DNA from: an uncultured bacterium
GTDB lineage: Bacteria; Actinomycetota; Coriobacteriia; Coriobacteriales; Coriobacteriaceae
DNA: 5,739 nt
Reading direction: 5' to 3'
Assembly (NCBI GenBank): GCA_905215835.1
Contig: CAJMRR010000132.1
Span: forward strand, 1-5,739
Shown: positions 1 through 5,581 of the stretch, piece by piece
Position numbering within the stretch: the first letter of the stretch is position 1
Layout: the number at the start of each line of letters is the position of its first letter
Program-made: the position numbers and the translations under genes
Notes under the pieces: generated by a model
Told to the model about the DNA's origin: nothing
Seen by the model: only the letters and a program-made list of their open reading frames with translations
Databases searched by the model: none

Positions 1-60
1 TTGTCCACAGCACCAAAGGCCTGGGGCAGGGCCCCGGGCTCGCAAAGCAATGCGCCAAGC

Positions 61-106
61 CCCGTTCTGCGAAGCTCCGACTCGCTTCGCGCCTGCCGCA
101 GACGGG
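61..106. repeat. Imperfect nested inverted repeat
   Basis: The outer arms CCCGTTCTGC (61-70) and GCAGACGGG (98-106) pair with a single bulged base. An alternative inner pairing GCGAAGC (69-75) with GCTTCGC (84-90) closes an 8-nt loop. No T-run follows on either strand, so an intrinsic terminator is unlikely. A REP/BIME-like palindromic unit is possible given the RAYT gene nearby, but that is inference. Confidence 0.45.
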
Positions 107-119
107 CCCCATAGGGAGC

Positions 120-150
120 GGCGTGCATTTTTGCGAGTATTCAGCACGCC
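120..150. repeat. Hairpin with 7-bp perfect arms enclosing motif copy A
   Basis: GGCGTGC (120-126) is an exact inverted match to GCACGCC (144-150) across a 17-nt centre. The centre and inner arms coincide with the 26-nt motif that recurs in reverse orientation at 335-360, so the palindrome and the repeated motif are probably one element. It could be a REP-like unit or an operator. No T-run follows. Confidence 0.5.
121..146 (+). repeat. 26-nt dispersed motif, copy A
   Basis: The copy carries conserved flanks CGTGCA (122-127) and GAGTNTTCAGCA (135-146) around a T-rich centre. Aligned without gaps to the reverse complement of 335-360 it matches at 17 of 26 positions. All differences but two fall in a 6-nt block that reads TTTTTG here and AAAAAC in the other copy. 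Function unknown. Confidence 0.45.
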
Positions 151-334
151 AAGCTGTGTGTATACGCATCGAAAGCGTTAATCAACGTCTTTAGGCGCAT
201 ATATATTGTGTTTTAGAACAAGCATCGCGGTCTGACGGGACGCAGGCACGTGCTTCGGGGGGGCGCAACGGCGGGAATCAATAGCTTCGGGACCTGTATG
301 TTGCAAGATTGCGGCGGTGCCGACAGCAACACGA

Positions 335-360
335 TGCTGAAAACTCCGTTTTTTGCACGG
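335..360 (-). repeat. 26-nt dispersed motif, copy B (reverse orientation)
   Basis: Read on the minus strand this gives CCGTGCA, an A-run, then CGGAGTTTTCAGCA. It shares the CGTGCA and GAGTNTTCAGCA flanks with copy A at exactly the same spacing. A short CCGT/ACGG pairing surrounds the A-run. It lies downstream of the RAYT gene, and the hairpin is too weak to call a terminator. Confidence 0.45.
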
Positions 361-518
361 CGCAGACGGGGGTAGGCACGGGCAAACCCGGACCGAGCCG
401 TTATTTTATGCAAGATGGCGATTTTTCTATGCATATTAAGAAGTGCATTTACCGTACCAAGCTTTTAGAACAATGGTTGTGGCATATGGGCGACCCCAGC
501 TGCGGTGCACAGGCAGTC

Positions 519-1331
519 CTACGCCACGTTTCGGCCAGTCTGCACCGCCGTTCGTGCACAGGCACGCACGATACGAGAAACGGTACTTTTGCCAATCCCC
601 GTATATCGCTCAATCTGACGCACCGTAAAACCGGCATCGTGCAATCCAAGAATGACGATATTGCGCTGCGCCGACGGCGCGGCTTTAACCCCGTGGAGCG
701 GAACCCCGAGGCTCTTCGCCATCTTGTCGGCAAAGGCGTGGCGTTCCCACTCCGTCTCTTTCATATCGCCCAGCGCTGGCTCGCCGCCGTCGGGCGTCGA
801 AAGCGAATGGGTAATAAAGCCCTCGGCAGAACCAAAAAGCTCAAGCACGCAAGAAGGATCAGAAAATCCCCTCGCGACATCAGTCGCGTCACCGTCGTAA
901 GCGCGCAAATGCTCGGCAAAGCTGCTCCAGGGATAACGCTCGATTAAGCTGATGCCAGCCTCCTGCGGATCGGCGTGTACGGAACGAATAGCCTCCATCA
1001 CCTGCCAGTCGGTATCGAGCGAACGCCGGTCAAAACGGTTCTGGAACAGATGGCCTGTGCGCCCCGTGCGTTTATTGAACCGCCGCGCGTACGTCAAAAG
1101 CAACCGGTGCATCGCCGCGCTCATCCTGTCCTCGTAATCTGCAAGCACCAAATGCACGTGAGTGCCCATAAGGCACCAGGCGATAACCGTCACGCCCTCC
1201 TCGCGGCAGCACTCGCGCATCAGCTCCAAAAACTCCCATCGGTCTTCATCGCCCTCAAAGATGAGCTGCTTGCCCGTACCGCGGGCACAGACATGGTAAA
1301 AGCCGGTAACCGTTCTCCAAACGCGCTGCAT
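519..1331 (-). CDS. REP-associated tyrosine transposase-like protein (Y1/HUH) with C-terminal HTH
   Basis: This 270-aa protein belongs to the Y1 transposase (IS200-like/RAYT) superfamily of single-strand DNA endonucleases, which nick DNA through a tyrosine-phosphodiester intermediate. The N-terminal half (about residues 8-130) shows the HUH metal-binding motif as THVHL (His58, His60). It also has the RAYT-type signature around Tyr81: YARRFN, then RTGHLFQNRF, with Tyr81 the likely nucleophile. Residues about 225-260 form a helix-turn-helix (GFTVRQIERYTGIGKSTVSR), probably for DNA recognition. The reading frame is open up to 1544, but I chose the ATG at 1331 because GGGAG lies 4 nt before it, the Y1 domain begins at once, and a promoter fits just upstream. 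The frame is intact and the catalytic residues are present. No IS ends, target duplication or partner tnpB is visible, so it may be a domesticated single-copy RAYT acting on palindromic repeats. The family call is firm; activity and substrate are inference. Confidence 0.85.
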   Translation of the reverse strand: MQRVWRTVTGFYHVCARGTGKQLIFEGDEDRWEFLELMRECCREEGVTVIAWCLMGTHVHLVLADYEDRMSAAMHRLLLTYARRFNKRTGRTGHLFQNRFDRRSLDTDWQVMEAIRSVHADPQEAGISLIERYPWSSFAEHLRAYDGDATDVARGFSDPSCVLELFGSAEGFITHSLSTPDGGEPALGDMKETEWERHAFADKMAKSLGVPLHGVKAAPSAQRNIVILGLHDAGFTVRQIERYTGIGKSTVSRIVRACARTAVQTGRNVA

Positions 1332-1364
1332 GGCGCTCCCTTCGCCGGGATCTGCTTGCCATCC

Positions 1365-1393
1365 AATACAGCACGATTGAAGCGTGCCATCAA
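1365..1393 (-). promoter_or_regulatory. Candidate sigma-70 promoter of the RAYT gene with palindromic spacer
   Basis: On the minus strand TTGATG (1393-1388) and TGTATT (1370-1365) are separated by exactly 17 nt, each matching 4 of 6 consensus bases. Transcription would start near 1358, giving a leader of about 27 nt that holds the GGGAG ribosome site (1336-1340). The spacer is itself an inverted repeat, GCACG-N7-CGTGC (1371-1387), placed where a bound repressor would block RNA polymerase. Confidence 0.45.
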
Positions 1394-1621
1394 AACATTC
1401 ACGCAAAACAATACACTCGCGCGGCCAAAGGCAGTAAACAGGCGGCGAACGGCACCGTTGCAACAGGTCAACCCCTGCAACACTTACAAGAGCCGACCAA
1501 AAGCTTGCCCAAGACGGACCCCCTCTACGGAAGTTCGCGACCACAGAACATAGCGTTAAACCGTTTCAATTAAAACTTCCGGACTTCTCGCTACGAAAAC
1601 TGAGCCGTTCGCCGAATATTC

Positions 1622-1641
1622 CGTGCATTTCGCGGTATTAT
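1622..1641 (+). promoter_or_regulatory. Possible promoter for the scaffold/GGGtGRT operon
   Basis: TATTAT (1636-1641) matches the -10 consensus at 5 of 6 positions, but I see no good -35 box at 16-18 nt spacing, so an activator or another sigma factor may be needed. The preceding CGTGCATTT (1622-1630) is shared with motif copy A at 122-130. A leader of about 90 nt would follow. It contains a small hairpin CCCTT-TCG-AAGGG (1660-1672) and no riboswitch that I recognise. Confidence 0.3.
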
Positions 1642-1734
1642 AGGGGCTGCATGTCATGTCCCTTTCGAAGGGTCGCCCGGCAATCGCCAGCCACGACCCC
1701 CAGACGGGACGCCAACACGATAGAGAGGAGAGGC

Positions 1735-2469
1735 ATGCAGTACTCACAGGAAGTGGAGAACATGTGCCCCGTTGCCAAGGGTGCATACCACGGCCCCGCA
1801 CCCATCCCCGAGGAGGGCAAGTGGGTCCAGGCTAAGGAGATTTCCGACATCTCCGGTCTTACGCACGGTGTGGGTTGGTGCGCACCTCAGCAGGGCGCCT
1901 GCAAGCTCACGCTGAACGTCAAGGACGGCATCATCGAGGAGGCCCTCGTTGAGACCATCGGCTGCTCGGGCATGACCCACTCTGCCGCCATGGCTTCCGA
2001 GATCCTTCCCGGTAAGACCATCCTCGAGGCCCTCAACACCGACCTCGTCTGCGACGCCATCAACGTTGCTATGCGCGAGATCTTCCTGCAGATCGTTTAC
2101 GGCCGCAGCCAGACCGCGTTCTCCGAGGGCGGCCTGCCCGTGGGCGCCTCCCTCGACGACCTCGGCAAGGGCCTTCGCTCTCAGGTCGGCACCATGTTCG
2201 GCACCAAGGCCAAGGGCGCCCGTTACCTCGAGCTCGCTCAGGGCTACGTCACCCGCATGGCTCTCAACGACAAGAACGAGATCATCGCATTCGAGTTCCT
2301 GAACCTCGGCAAGTTCACCGACGCCGTCAAGGCCGGCAAGACCCCCGAGGAGGCCATCGCTGGCGCTATGGGCCACTATGGTCAGTGGGAGAACGCTGCC
2401 AAGTACATCGACCCGCGCACCGACGAGGAGACTCACTCCGTCGCCAGCGTGTTCCCGGTTCACGAGTAG
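1735..2469 (+). CDS. NifU/IscU-like iron-sulfur cluster assembly scaffold-type protein
   Basis: This 244-aa protein resembles the N-terminal scaffold domain of NifU/IscU in its central part, roughly residues 50-115: GACKLTL, ETIGCSGMTHSAAMASEIL-type and GKTILEAL. Cys56, Cys77 (in a GCSG context) and Cys106 are plausible counterparts of the three cluster-binding cysteines of IscU, although the spacing differs. Cys11 and Cys49 are extra. The C-terminal portion from about 120 onward does not look like NifU and has no domain I recognise. There is no signal peptide or membrane segment, so it should be cytoplasmic. I chose ATG 1735 rather than the in-frame ATG at 1651 because GAGGAG sits just before it and the added residues look non-coding. 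It is 18 bp upstream of the GGGtGRT gene and clearly co-transcribed with it. All 14 lysines use AAG, suggesting strong expression. No cysteine desulfurase gene is adjacent, so the role need not be general Fe-S biogenesis. Confidence 0.8.
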   Translation: MQYSQEVENMCPVAKGAYHGPAPIPEEGKWVQAKEISDISGLTHGVGWCAPQQGACKLTLNVKDGIIEEALVETIGCSGMTHSAAMASEILPGKTILEALNTDLVCDAINVAMREIFLQIVYGRSQTAFSEGGLPVGASLDDLGKGLRSQVGTMFGTKAKGARYLELAQGYVTRMALNDKNEIIAFEFLNLGKFTDAVKAGKTPEEAIAGAMGHYGQWENAAKYIDPRTDEETHSVASVFPVHE

Positions 2470-2487
2470 AAAGGGAGGGAAATAACT

Positions 2488-3492
2488 ATGACTGTTACGT
2501 TCGAAGGTTACGAGCGCCGCGCTGACAAGATCAACAAGTGCCTCGCCGACAACGGCATCGCCTCCCTCGAGGAAGCTCTGCAGATCTGCACCGACAAGGG
2601 CTTCAACCCGCGTGAGATCGTCAACAACACCCAGTCCATCGCCTTCCAGAACGCCGAGTGGGCCTACACCCTCGGTTGCGCTCTCGCTGTCAAGCGTGGC
2701 GCCAAGTCCGCTTCTGAGGCTGCCGCCATCATCGGCGAGGGCATCCAGGCCTTCACCGTTCCTGGCTCCGTCGCCGAGGACCGCAAGGTCGGTCTGGGCC
2801 ACGGCAACCTGGGCGCTATGCTGCTCTCCGACGACACCGAGTGCTTCGCCTTCCTGGCCGGTCACGAGTCCTTCGCTGCCGCTGAGGGTGCTATCGGCCT
2901 GGCTCTGAACGCCAACAAGGCTCGCAAGAAGCCGCTGCGCGTCATCCTCAACGGTCTGGGCAAGGACGCTGCTCAGATCATCGCCCGCATCAACGGCTTC
3001 ACCTACGTGAAGACCCAGTTCGACTACTTCACGGGCGAGCTCAAGGTCGTCGAGACCATCCCCTACTCCGATGGTCCCCGCGCCGCCGTCAACTGCTACG
3101 GCGCCGACGACGTCCGCGAGGGCGTTGCCATCATGTGGCACGAGAACGTCGACATCTCGATCACCGGTAACTCCACCAACCCCACGCGCTTCCAGCACCC
3201 CGTCGCTGGCACCTACAAGAAGGAGCGCCTCGAGGCTGGCAAGAAGTACTTCTCCGTCGCTTCTGGTGGCGGCACTGGCCGTACCCTGCACCCGGACAAC
3301 ATGGGCGCCGGCCCTGCCTCTTACGGCATGACCGACACCATGGGCCGCATGCACTCCGACGCCCAGTTCGCCGGTTCTTCCTCCGTGCCTGCGCACGTCG
3401 ACATGATGGGTCTCATCGGCATGGGCAACAACCCCATGGTCGGTGCCACCGTCGCCTGCGCTGTCGCCGTCGAAGAGGCCCTCAAGGCCTAA
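2488..3492 (+). CDS. GGGtGRT family protein of unknown function
   Basis: This 334-aa protein carries the motif that names the GGGtGRT family, GGGTGRT at residues 260-266, followed by LHPDNMGAGPASYG and a Met/His-rich stretch (MTDTMGRMHSD, 281-291; HVDMMGLIGMG, 303-313). Other conserved-looking blocks are GLGHGNLGAMLL (102-113) and FLAGHESFAAAEGAIGL (122-138). Glycine-rich turns of this kind could bind a nucleotide or other phosphate ligand, but I see no standard Walker or Rossmann motif. No signal peptide or transmembrane segment is present. AGGGAGG precedes the ATG by about 9 nt, a very strong ribosome site. The gene follows the NifU-like scaffold by 18 bp and is closed by a strong terminator, so the two form a complete operon. 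All 17 lysines use AAG. The family, mainly from anaerobes and gut bacteria as I recall, has no function known to me. The partner suggests, without proving, an Fe-S or redox role. Confidence 0.9.
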   Translation: MTVTFEGYERRADKINKCLADNGIASLEEALQICTDKGFNPREIVNNTQSIAFQNAEWAYTLGCALAVKRGAKSASEAAAIIGEGIQAFTVPGSVAEDRKVGLGHGNLGAMLLSDDTECFAFLAGHESFAAAEGAIGLALNANKARKKPLRVILNGLGKDAAQIIARINGFTYVKTQFDYFTGELKVVETIPYSDGPRAAVNCYGADDVREGVAIMWHENVDISITGNSTNPTRFQHPVAGTYKKERLEAGKKYFSVASGGGTGRTLHPDNMGAGPASYGMTDTMGRMHSDAQFAGSSSVPAHVDMMGLIGMGNNPMVGATVACAVAVEEALKA

Positions 3493-3527
3493 TCGCGCCC
3501 GCGCGATGCTCAGATAGTTGAGCTTTG

Positions 3528-3560
3528 GAGCCGCTACCTTTCGAGGTAGCGGCTCTTTTT
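3528..3560 (+). terminator. Intrinsic terminator of the scaffold/GGGtGRT operon
   Basis: A perfect 12-bp stem (3528-3539 with 3544-3555, arm GAGCCGCTACCT) closes a TTCG tetraloop and is followed directly by TTTTT (3556-3560). It starts 36 bp after the GGGtGRT stop codon and separates the operon from the flavoprotein gene. A weaker GCTCA/TGAGC hairpin (3508-3523) lies just before it. Confidence 0.93.
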
Positions 3561-3748
3561 GTTTGCGCTGGCGCAGGGTATCTAATGCCGATATATCAGC
3601 TGGGGCGAAATACGAGATGTGAAGAGATGGAGCGTCAGAGCGTCCATGACGCCCACCTGCCATATTTGCCCTTTACCGATTTGACGGGTCTTTGCGGCCC
3701 CATTGCCGATCACCCGTGCGACAATGCGCCGGACGAGAAAGGAATCCG

Positions 3749-5275
3749 ATGGAATCGACTGATGTACTGGTAATTGGATCTGGCATTGCGGGCCTTTGTG
3801 CCGCCATCGAAGCGGCACGCACGGGTGCAACCGTCACTGTGGCAAGCGCCGGCAAGACCATGAGTGGATCGAGCTTCTTCCCGGGTACCTGGGGCCTCGG
3901 CCTCATCGGTCCCGTCGACGAAGACGACGAGCAGGACCTCATCGACACCATCCAGACCGTCGGCGGCGGTGTCGCCGACCCCGAACTCGTCCAAACGTTC
4001 GTCCACGGCATTCCCCAAGCGATTGACTGGCTCGAGCAAGACCTGGGCGTTGAGCTCCAGCGTCCGCAAAGCGCCAAGAGTGCTCAACAAAAGCAATTTA
4101 TCCCCTGCTTTGACCACAAGACGCGCATGTGGCGCGGCCTCACCCGCAAGCCCCTTGAGGACGCTCTGACGACCTGGATCGAGTCGCTCGGCATTCGCCT
4201 GCTCCCCCGCCATGAGCTTATCGACCTTGTTGAGGACACGAACGGCAGAATAACCGGAACCGTACTCTACGACCTTACCGAAAATCGAATCGTGCCCTTT
4301 GCTGCCAAGGCCACGATCATCGCAGCCGGTGGCACAGGCGGCCTGTTCGAGCGCAGCCTTACGTCGGCTGATGTGCTCAGCTCCTCGCAGGCCATCGCAC
4401 TGGCGCACGGCGCAACACTTACTAATATAGAGTTCATGCAGATGATGCCCGGCTTCATCGAGCCCAGGCGTAACTTGGTCTTCAACGAGAAAACCTGGCG
4501 CTACGTGCATGTAGACCAGCCGGTAGATATTGCCGACGACAAGCTGAACGACCTGCTCGAGCAGCGCTCTGGATATGGTCCCTTCACGTCACGCTTGGCC
4601 TCCCGCGCTATCGATCTCGTCATCGATCAGGCAGGTGTCGAAGGCCTGGCACTCCACTACGACTTCCCCCGCGAGGATGTCCCAGAGTTTGTGCAGACCT
4701 TTGCCACCTGGCTGCAAGACGAGCACGGCATCGCCCCGACTGACGAGATGCGCGTTGCGATGTATGCCCACGCCGCTAACGGCGGCATCAAGATCGATAA
4801 GACCGCGCACACGGGCGTTGAGGGCCTCTACGCTTGCGGCGAGGCGACAGGCGGCATGCACGGCGCCGACCGCATTGGTGGCTTGTCAAGCGCCAACGGC
4901 ATCGTGTTCGGACGCATCGCGGGCGCATCGGCAGCCCTTGCAACACAGAAAGAGCCTGAGGCAGCACTGAAGGCGGATATCGCCCTCCCCCAGTACGGCA
5001 TAGCCGCAACAGATGCCGAACGCCTGACACACAGCCTTAAGCACACGATGAGCACCTATTGCATGATCAACCGCACCGAGACGGGCCTATCCGAGGCCCT
5101 GCAACAGCTTGAAAGCCTGCAAGACAAGGCCATGGCGCTGAGCAAGCCGCATGCCGATGACAGCGAGATCGCAGCCCTCGCCCGCCTACAGTCGCAGATT
5201 CAGCTGTCGACGGAGATGGTCAAAGCCATGCGTAAGCGGACTGAAAGCTTAGGTTCGCACTATCGAGCAGACTAA
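3749..5275 (+). CDS. FAD-binding oxidoreductase, fumarate reductase/L-aspartate oxidase superfamily, substrate unknown
   Basis: This 508-aa cytoplasmic flavoprotein has an N-terminal FAD-binding Rossmann motif (VLVIGSGIAGLCAAIEAA, residues 7-24), a second FAD segment (SGSS, 39-42), AAGGTGGLF (192-200), and the closing block GLYACGEATGG-HGADR-IGGLSSANG-VFG (359-388). The C-terminus from about 420 is helical, like the SdhA/FrdA tail. His341 (AHAANGG) and Arg375 (HGADR) match substrate-binding residues of the family. However, the usual QFHPT His is Met233 (QMMPG), and the usual PRD catalytic Arg position reads Ser281 followed by Arg282. There is no histidine for covalent FAD in the SGSS segment, and no heme, FMN or CXXC Fe-S domain. 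I therefore do not call it NadB, FrdA or SdhA. ATG 3749 is preferred over the upstream in-frame ATG 3692 because AAGGA precedes it by 6 nt and the Rossmann fold starts immediately. No partner subunit or nadA/nadC gene is adjacent. The 188-bp upstream gap has no clear promoter; GCGTCA/TGACGC (3632-3652) is a weak inverted repeat there. Confidence 0.85.
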   Translation: MESTDVLVIGSGIAGLCAAIEAARTGATVTVASAGKTMSGSSFFPGTWGLGLIGPVDEDDEQDLIDTIQTVGGGVADPELVQTFVHGIPQAIDWLEQDLGVELQRPQSAKSAQQKQFIPCFDHKTRMWRGLTRKPLEDALTTWIESLGIRLLPRHELIDLVEDTNGRITGTVLYDLTENRIVPFAAKATIIAAGGTGGLFERSLTSADVLSSSQAIALAHGATLTNIEFMQMMPGFIEPRRNLVFNEKTWRYVHVDQPVDIADDKLNDLLEQRSGYGPFTSRLASRAIDLVIDQAGVEGLALHYDFPREDVPEFVQTFATWLQDEHGIAPTDEMRVAMYAHAANGGIKIDKTAHTGVEGLYACGEATGGMHGADRIGGLSSANGIVFGRIAGASAALATQKEPEAALKADIALPQYGIAATDAERLTHSLKHTMSTYCMINRTETGLSEALQQLESLQDKAMALSKPHADDSEIAALARLQSQIQLSTEMVKAMRKRTESLGSHYRAD

Positions 5276-5371
5276 ATCGATTCTCACTTTGAGTTTGATC
5301 ACAACTTCTCAACATGCATCGAGTCCCGTAAGCAAGATTCCCCTAAGGAGAACGCGCCTACGGGGCTTTAG

Positions 5372-5396
5372 CCGTGTTTCCCTAAGGGAATCACGG
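5372..5396. repeat. Hairpin downstream of the flavoprotein gene
   Basis: CCGTG (5372-5376) pairs with CACGG (5392-5396), and after one T-T mismatch TTCCC pairs with GGGAA around a TAA loop. It lies about 95 bp after the flavoprotein stop codon. No T-run follows on the plus strand, so it is at best a weak or Rho-assisted 3' end structure. Confidence 0.45.
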
Positions 5397-5449
5397 TGCA
5401 GATTACTCAGCTCCGCGCCCTTTCGGGTTCGACCCCATGCGTGGTCAAC

Positions 5450-5475
5450 AAAAAACGACCAGCCTGAGCCAGTCG
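5450..5475 (-). terminator. Intrinsic terminator after the tRNA 3' remnant
   Basis: On the minus strand CGACTGGC-TCAG-GCTGGTCG (5475-5456) folds into an 8-bp stem with two G-U wobbles, followed by six Ts (5455-5450). On the plus strand the same bases would give two A-C mismatches, which supports minus-strand function. Any transcript reading past the tRNA-Lys terminator would meet this second stop. Confidence 0.7.
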
Positions 5476-5489
5476 CTTTAACAATCTTT

Positions 5490-5509
5490 GGGTGGGCCGT
5501 CAGGGGGTC
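5490..5509 (-). pseudogene. tRNA 3'-end remnant (Lys-like)
   Basis: Read on the minus strand, GACCCCCTGACGGCCCACC (5509-5491) is identical to the T-loop end, T-stem and acceptor 3' strand of the neighbouring tRNA-Lys. It then reads C (5490) where the A of CCA would be. The rest of the tRNA is missing: upstream sequence (5510-5581) is unrelated GC-rich DNA. It is either what is left of a second tRNA or a copied end. Confidence 0.75.
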
Positions 5510-5581
5510 AGCCTGCTGCGCAGACGGCCGCTGCGGCACTTTGCGCCTTGCGCGCTGCGCTGGCAAACGCTTACGCGTTTC
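5510..5581. other. GC-rich palindromic spacer replacing the body of the remnant tRNA
   Basis: These 72 bp sit between the two copies of the module, where the rest of a tRNA would be expected. They contain the inverted repeat AAACGC-TTAC-GCGTTT (5565-5580) and several overlapping GCGC/CTGCGCAG palindromes. No tRNA arms can be drawn. It may be a small palindromic insertion or decayed sequence. Confidence 0.5.

Larger units (their letters stand above)
1..518. other. Gene-free region rich in short inverted repeats
   Basis: No reading frame here looks like a gene; the short open frames have no family resemblance and no convincing ribosome binding site. The region lies downstream of the minus-strand RAYT gene. 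It contains an imperfect inverted repeat (61-106), a hairpin with 7-bp perfect arms (120-150), two copies of a 26-nt motif in opposite orientation (121-146 and 335-360), an inverted repeat TGTTGC/GCAACA (299-304 and 326-331), the palindrome GCACGTGC (246-253), and the 11-mer TTTTAGAACAA twice (near 210 and 465). A/T-rich patches near 160-215 and 400-480 contrast with the GC-rich surroundings. The mix suggests a repeat-accumulating intergenic region rather than a degraded gene, but I cannot assign a function. Confidence 0.6.
5406..5509 (-). repeat. Degenerate copy of the tRNA 3' end, terminator and spacer module
   Basis: This 104-bp unit repeats 5582-5686 at a distance of 176-177 bp. Bases 5406-5455 match 5582-5631 at 49 of 50 positions, and 5491-5509 match 5668-5686 exactly. 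Between these blocks lies a hairpin that has diverged in sequence yet still folds on the minus strand. The unit looks like a duplicated end of the tRNA-Lys transcription unit. Confidence 0.85.

Noticed and set aside
309..947. Plus-strand open frame of 212 codons
   Set aside because: Much of it is antisense to the RAYT gene, the translation is rich in Arg and His without motifs, and no ribosome site precedes it.
1332..1544. N-terminal extension of the RAYT protein by 71 residues
   Set aside because: The extension has a Cys/Trp/Arg-rich, non-family composition. ATG 1331 has a ribosome site and a matching promoter inside the supposed extension.
1651..1734. Earlier in-frame start of the scaffold gene
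   Set aside because: The extra 28 residues look non-coding and lie within the likely 5' leader. ATG 1735 has a strong GAGGAG ribosome site.
1642..1734. Riboswitch in the leader of the scaffold operon
   Set aside because: Only one small hairpin (1660-1672) is visible. There is no known aptamer core and no terminator or sequestering structure over the ribosome site.
3632..3652. Inverted repeat GCGTCA/TGACGC before the flavoprotein gene as an operator
   Set aside because: The arms are only 6 bp, with an overlapping GAGCGTC direct repeat, and no promoter is recognisable near it. It is within chance expectation.
1744..3663. Minus-strand open frame of 639 codons opposite the operon
   Set aside because: It lies antisense to two clear genes. 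Its Gly/Val/Asp/Leu-rich translation is what C-ending codons of GC-rich genes produce on the other strand, and it has no family resemblance.
3749..5275. Annotation as L-aspartate oxidase (nadB) or fumarate reductase subunit
   Set aside because: Only the FAD-binding parts and two substrate residues agree; the QFHPT His and the PRD Arg are not conserved, and no nadA, nadC or partner subunit is nearby.
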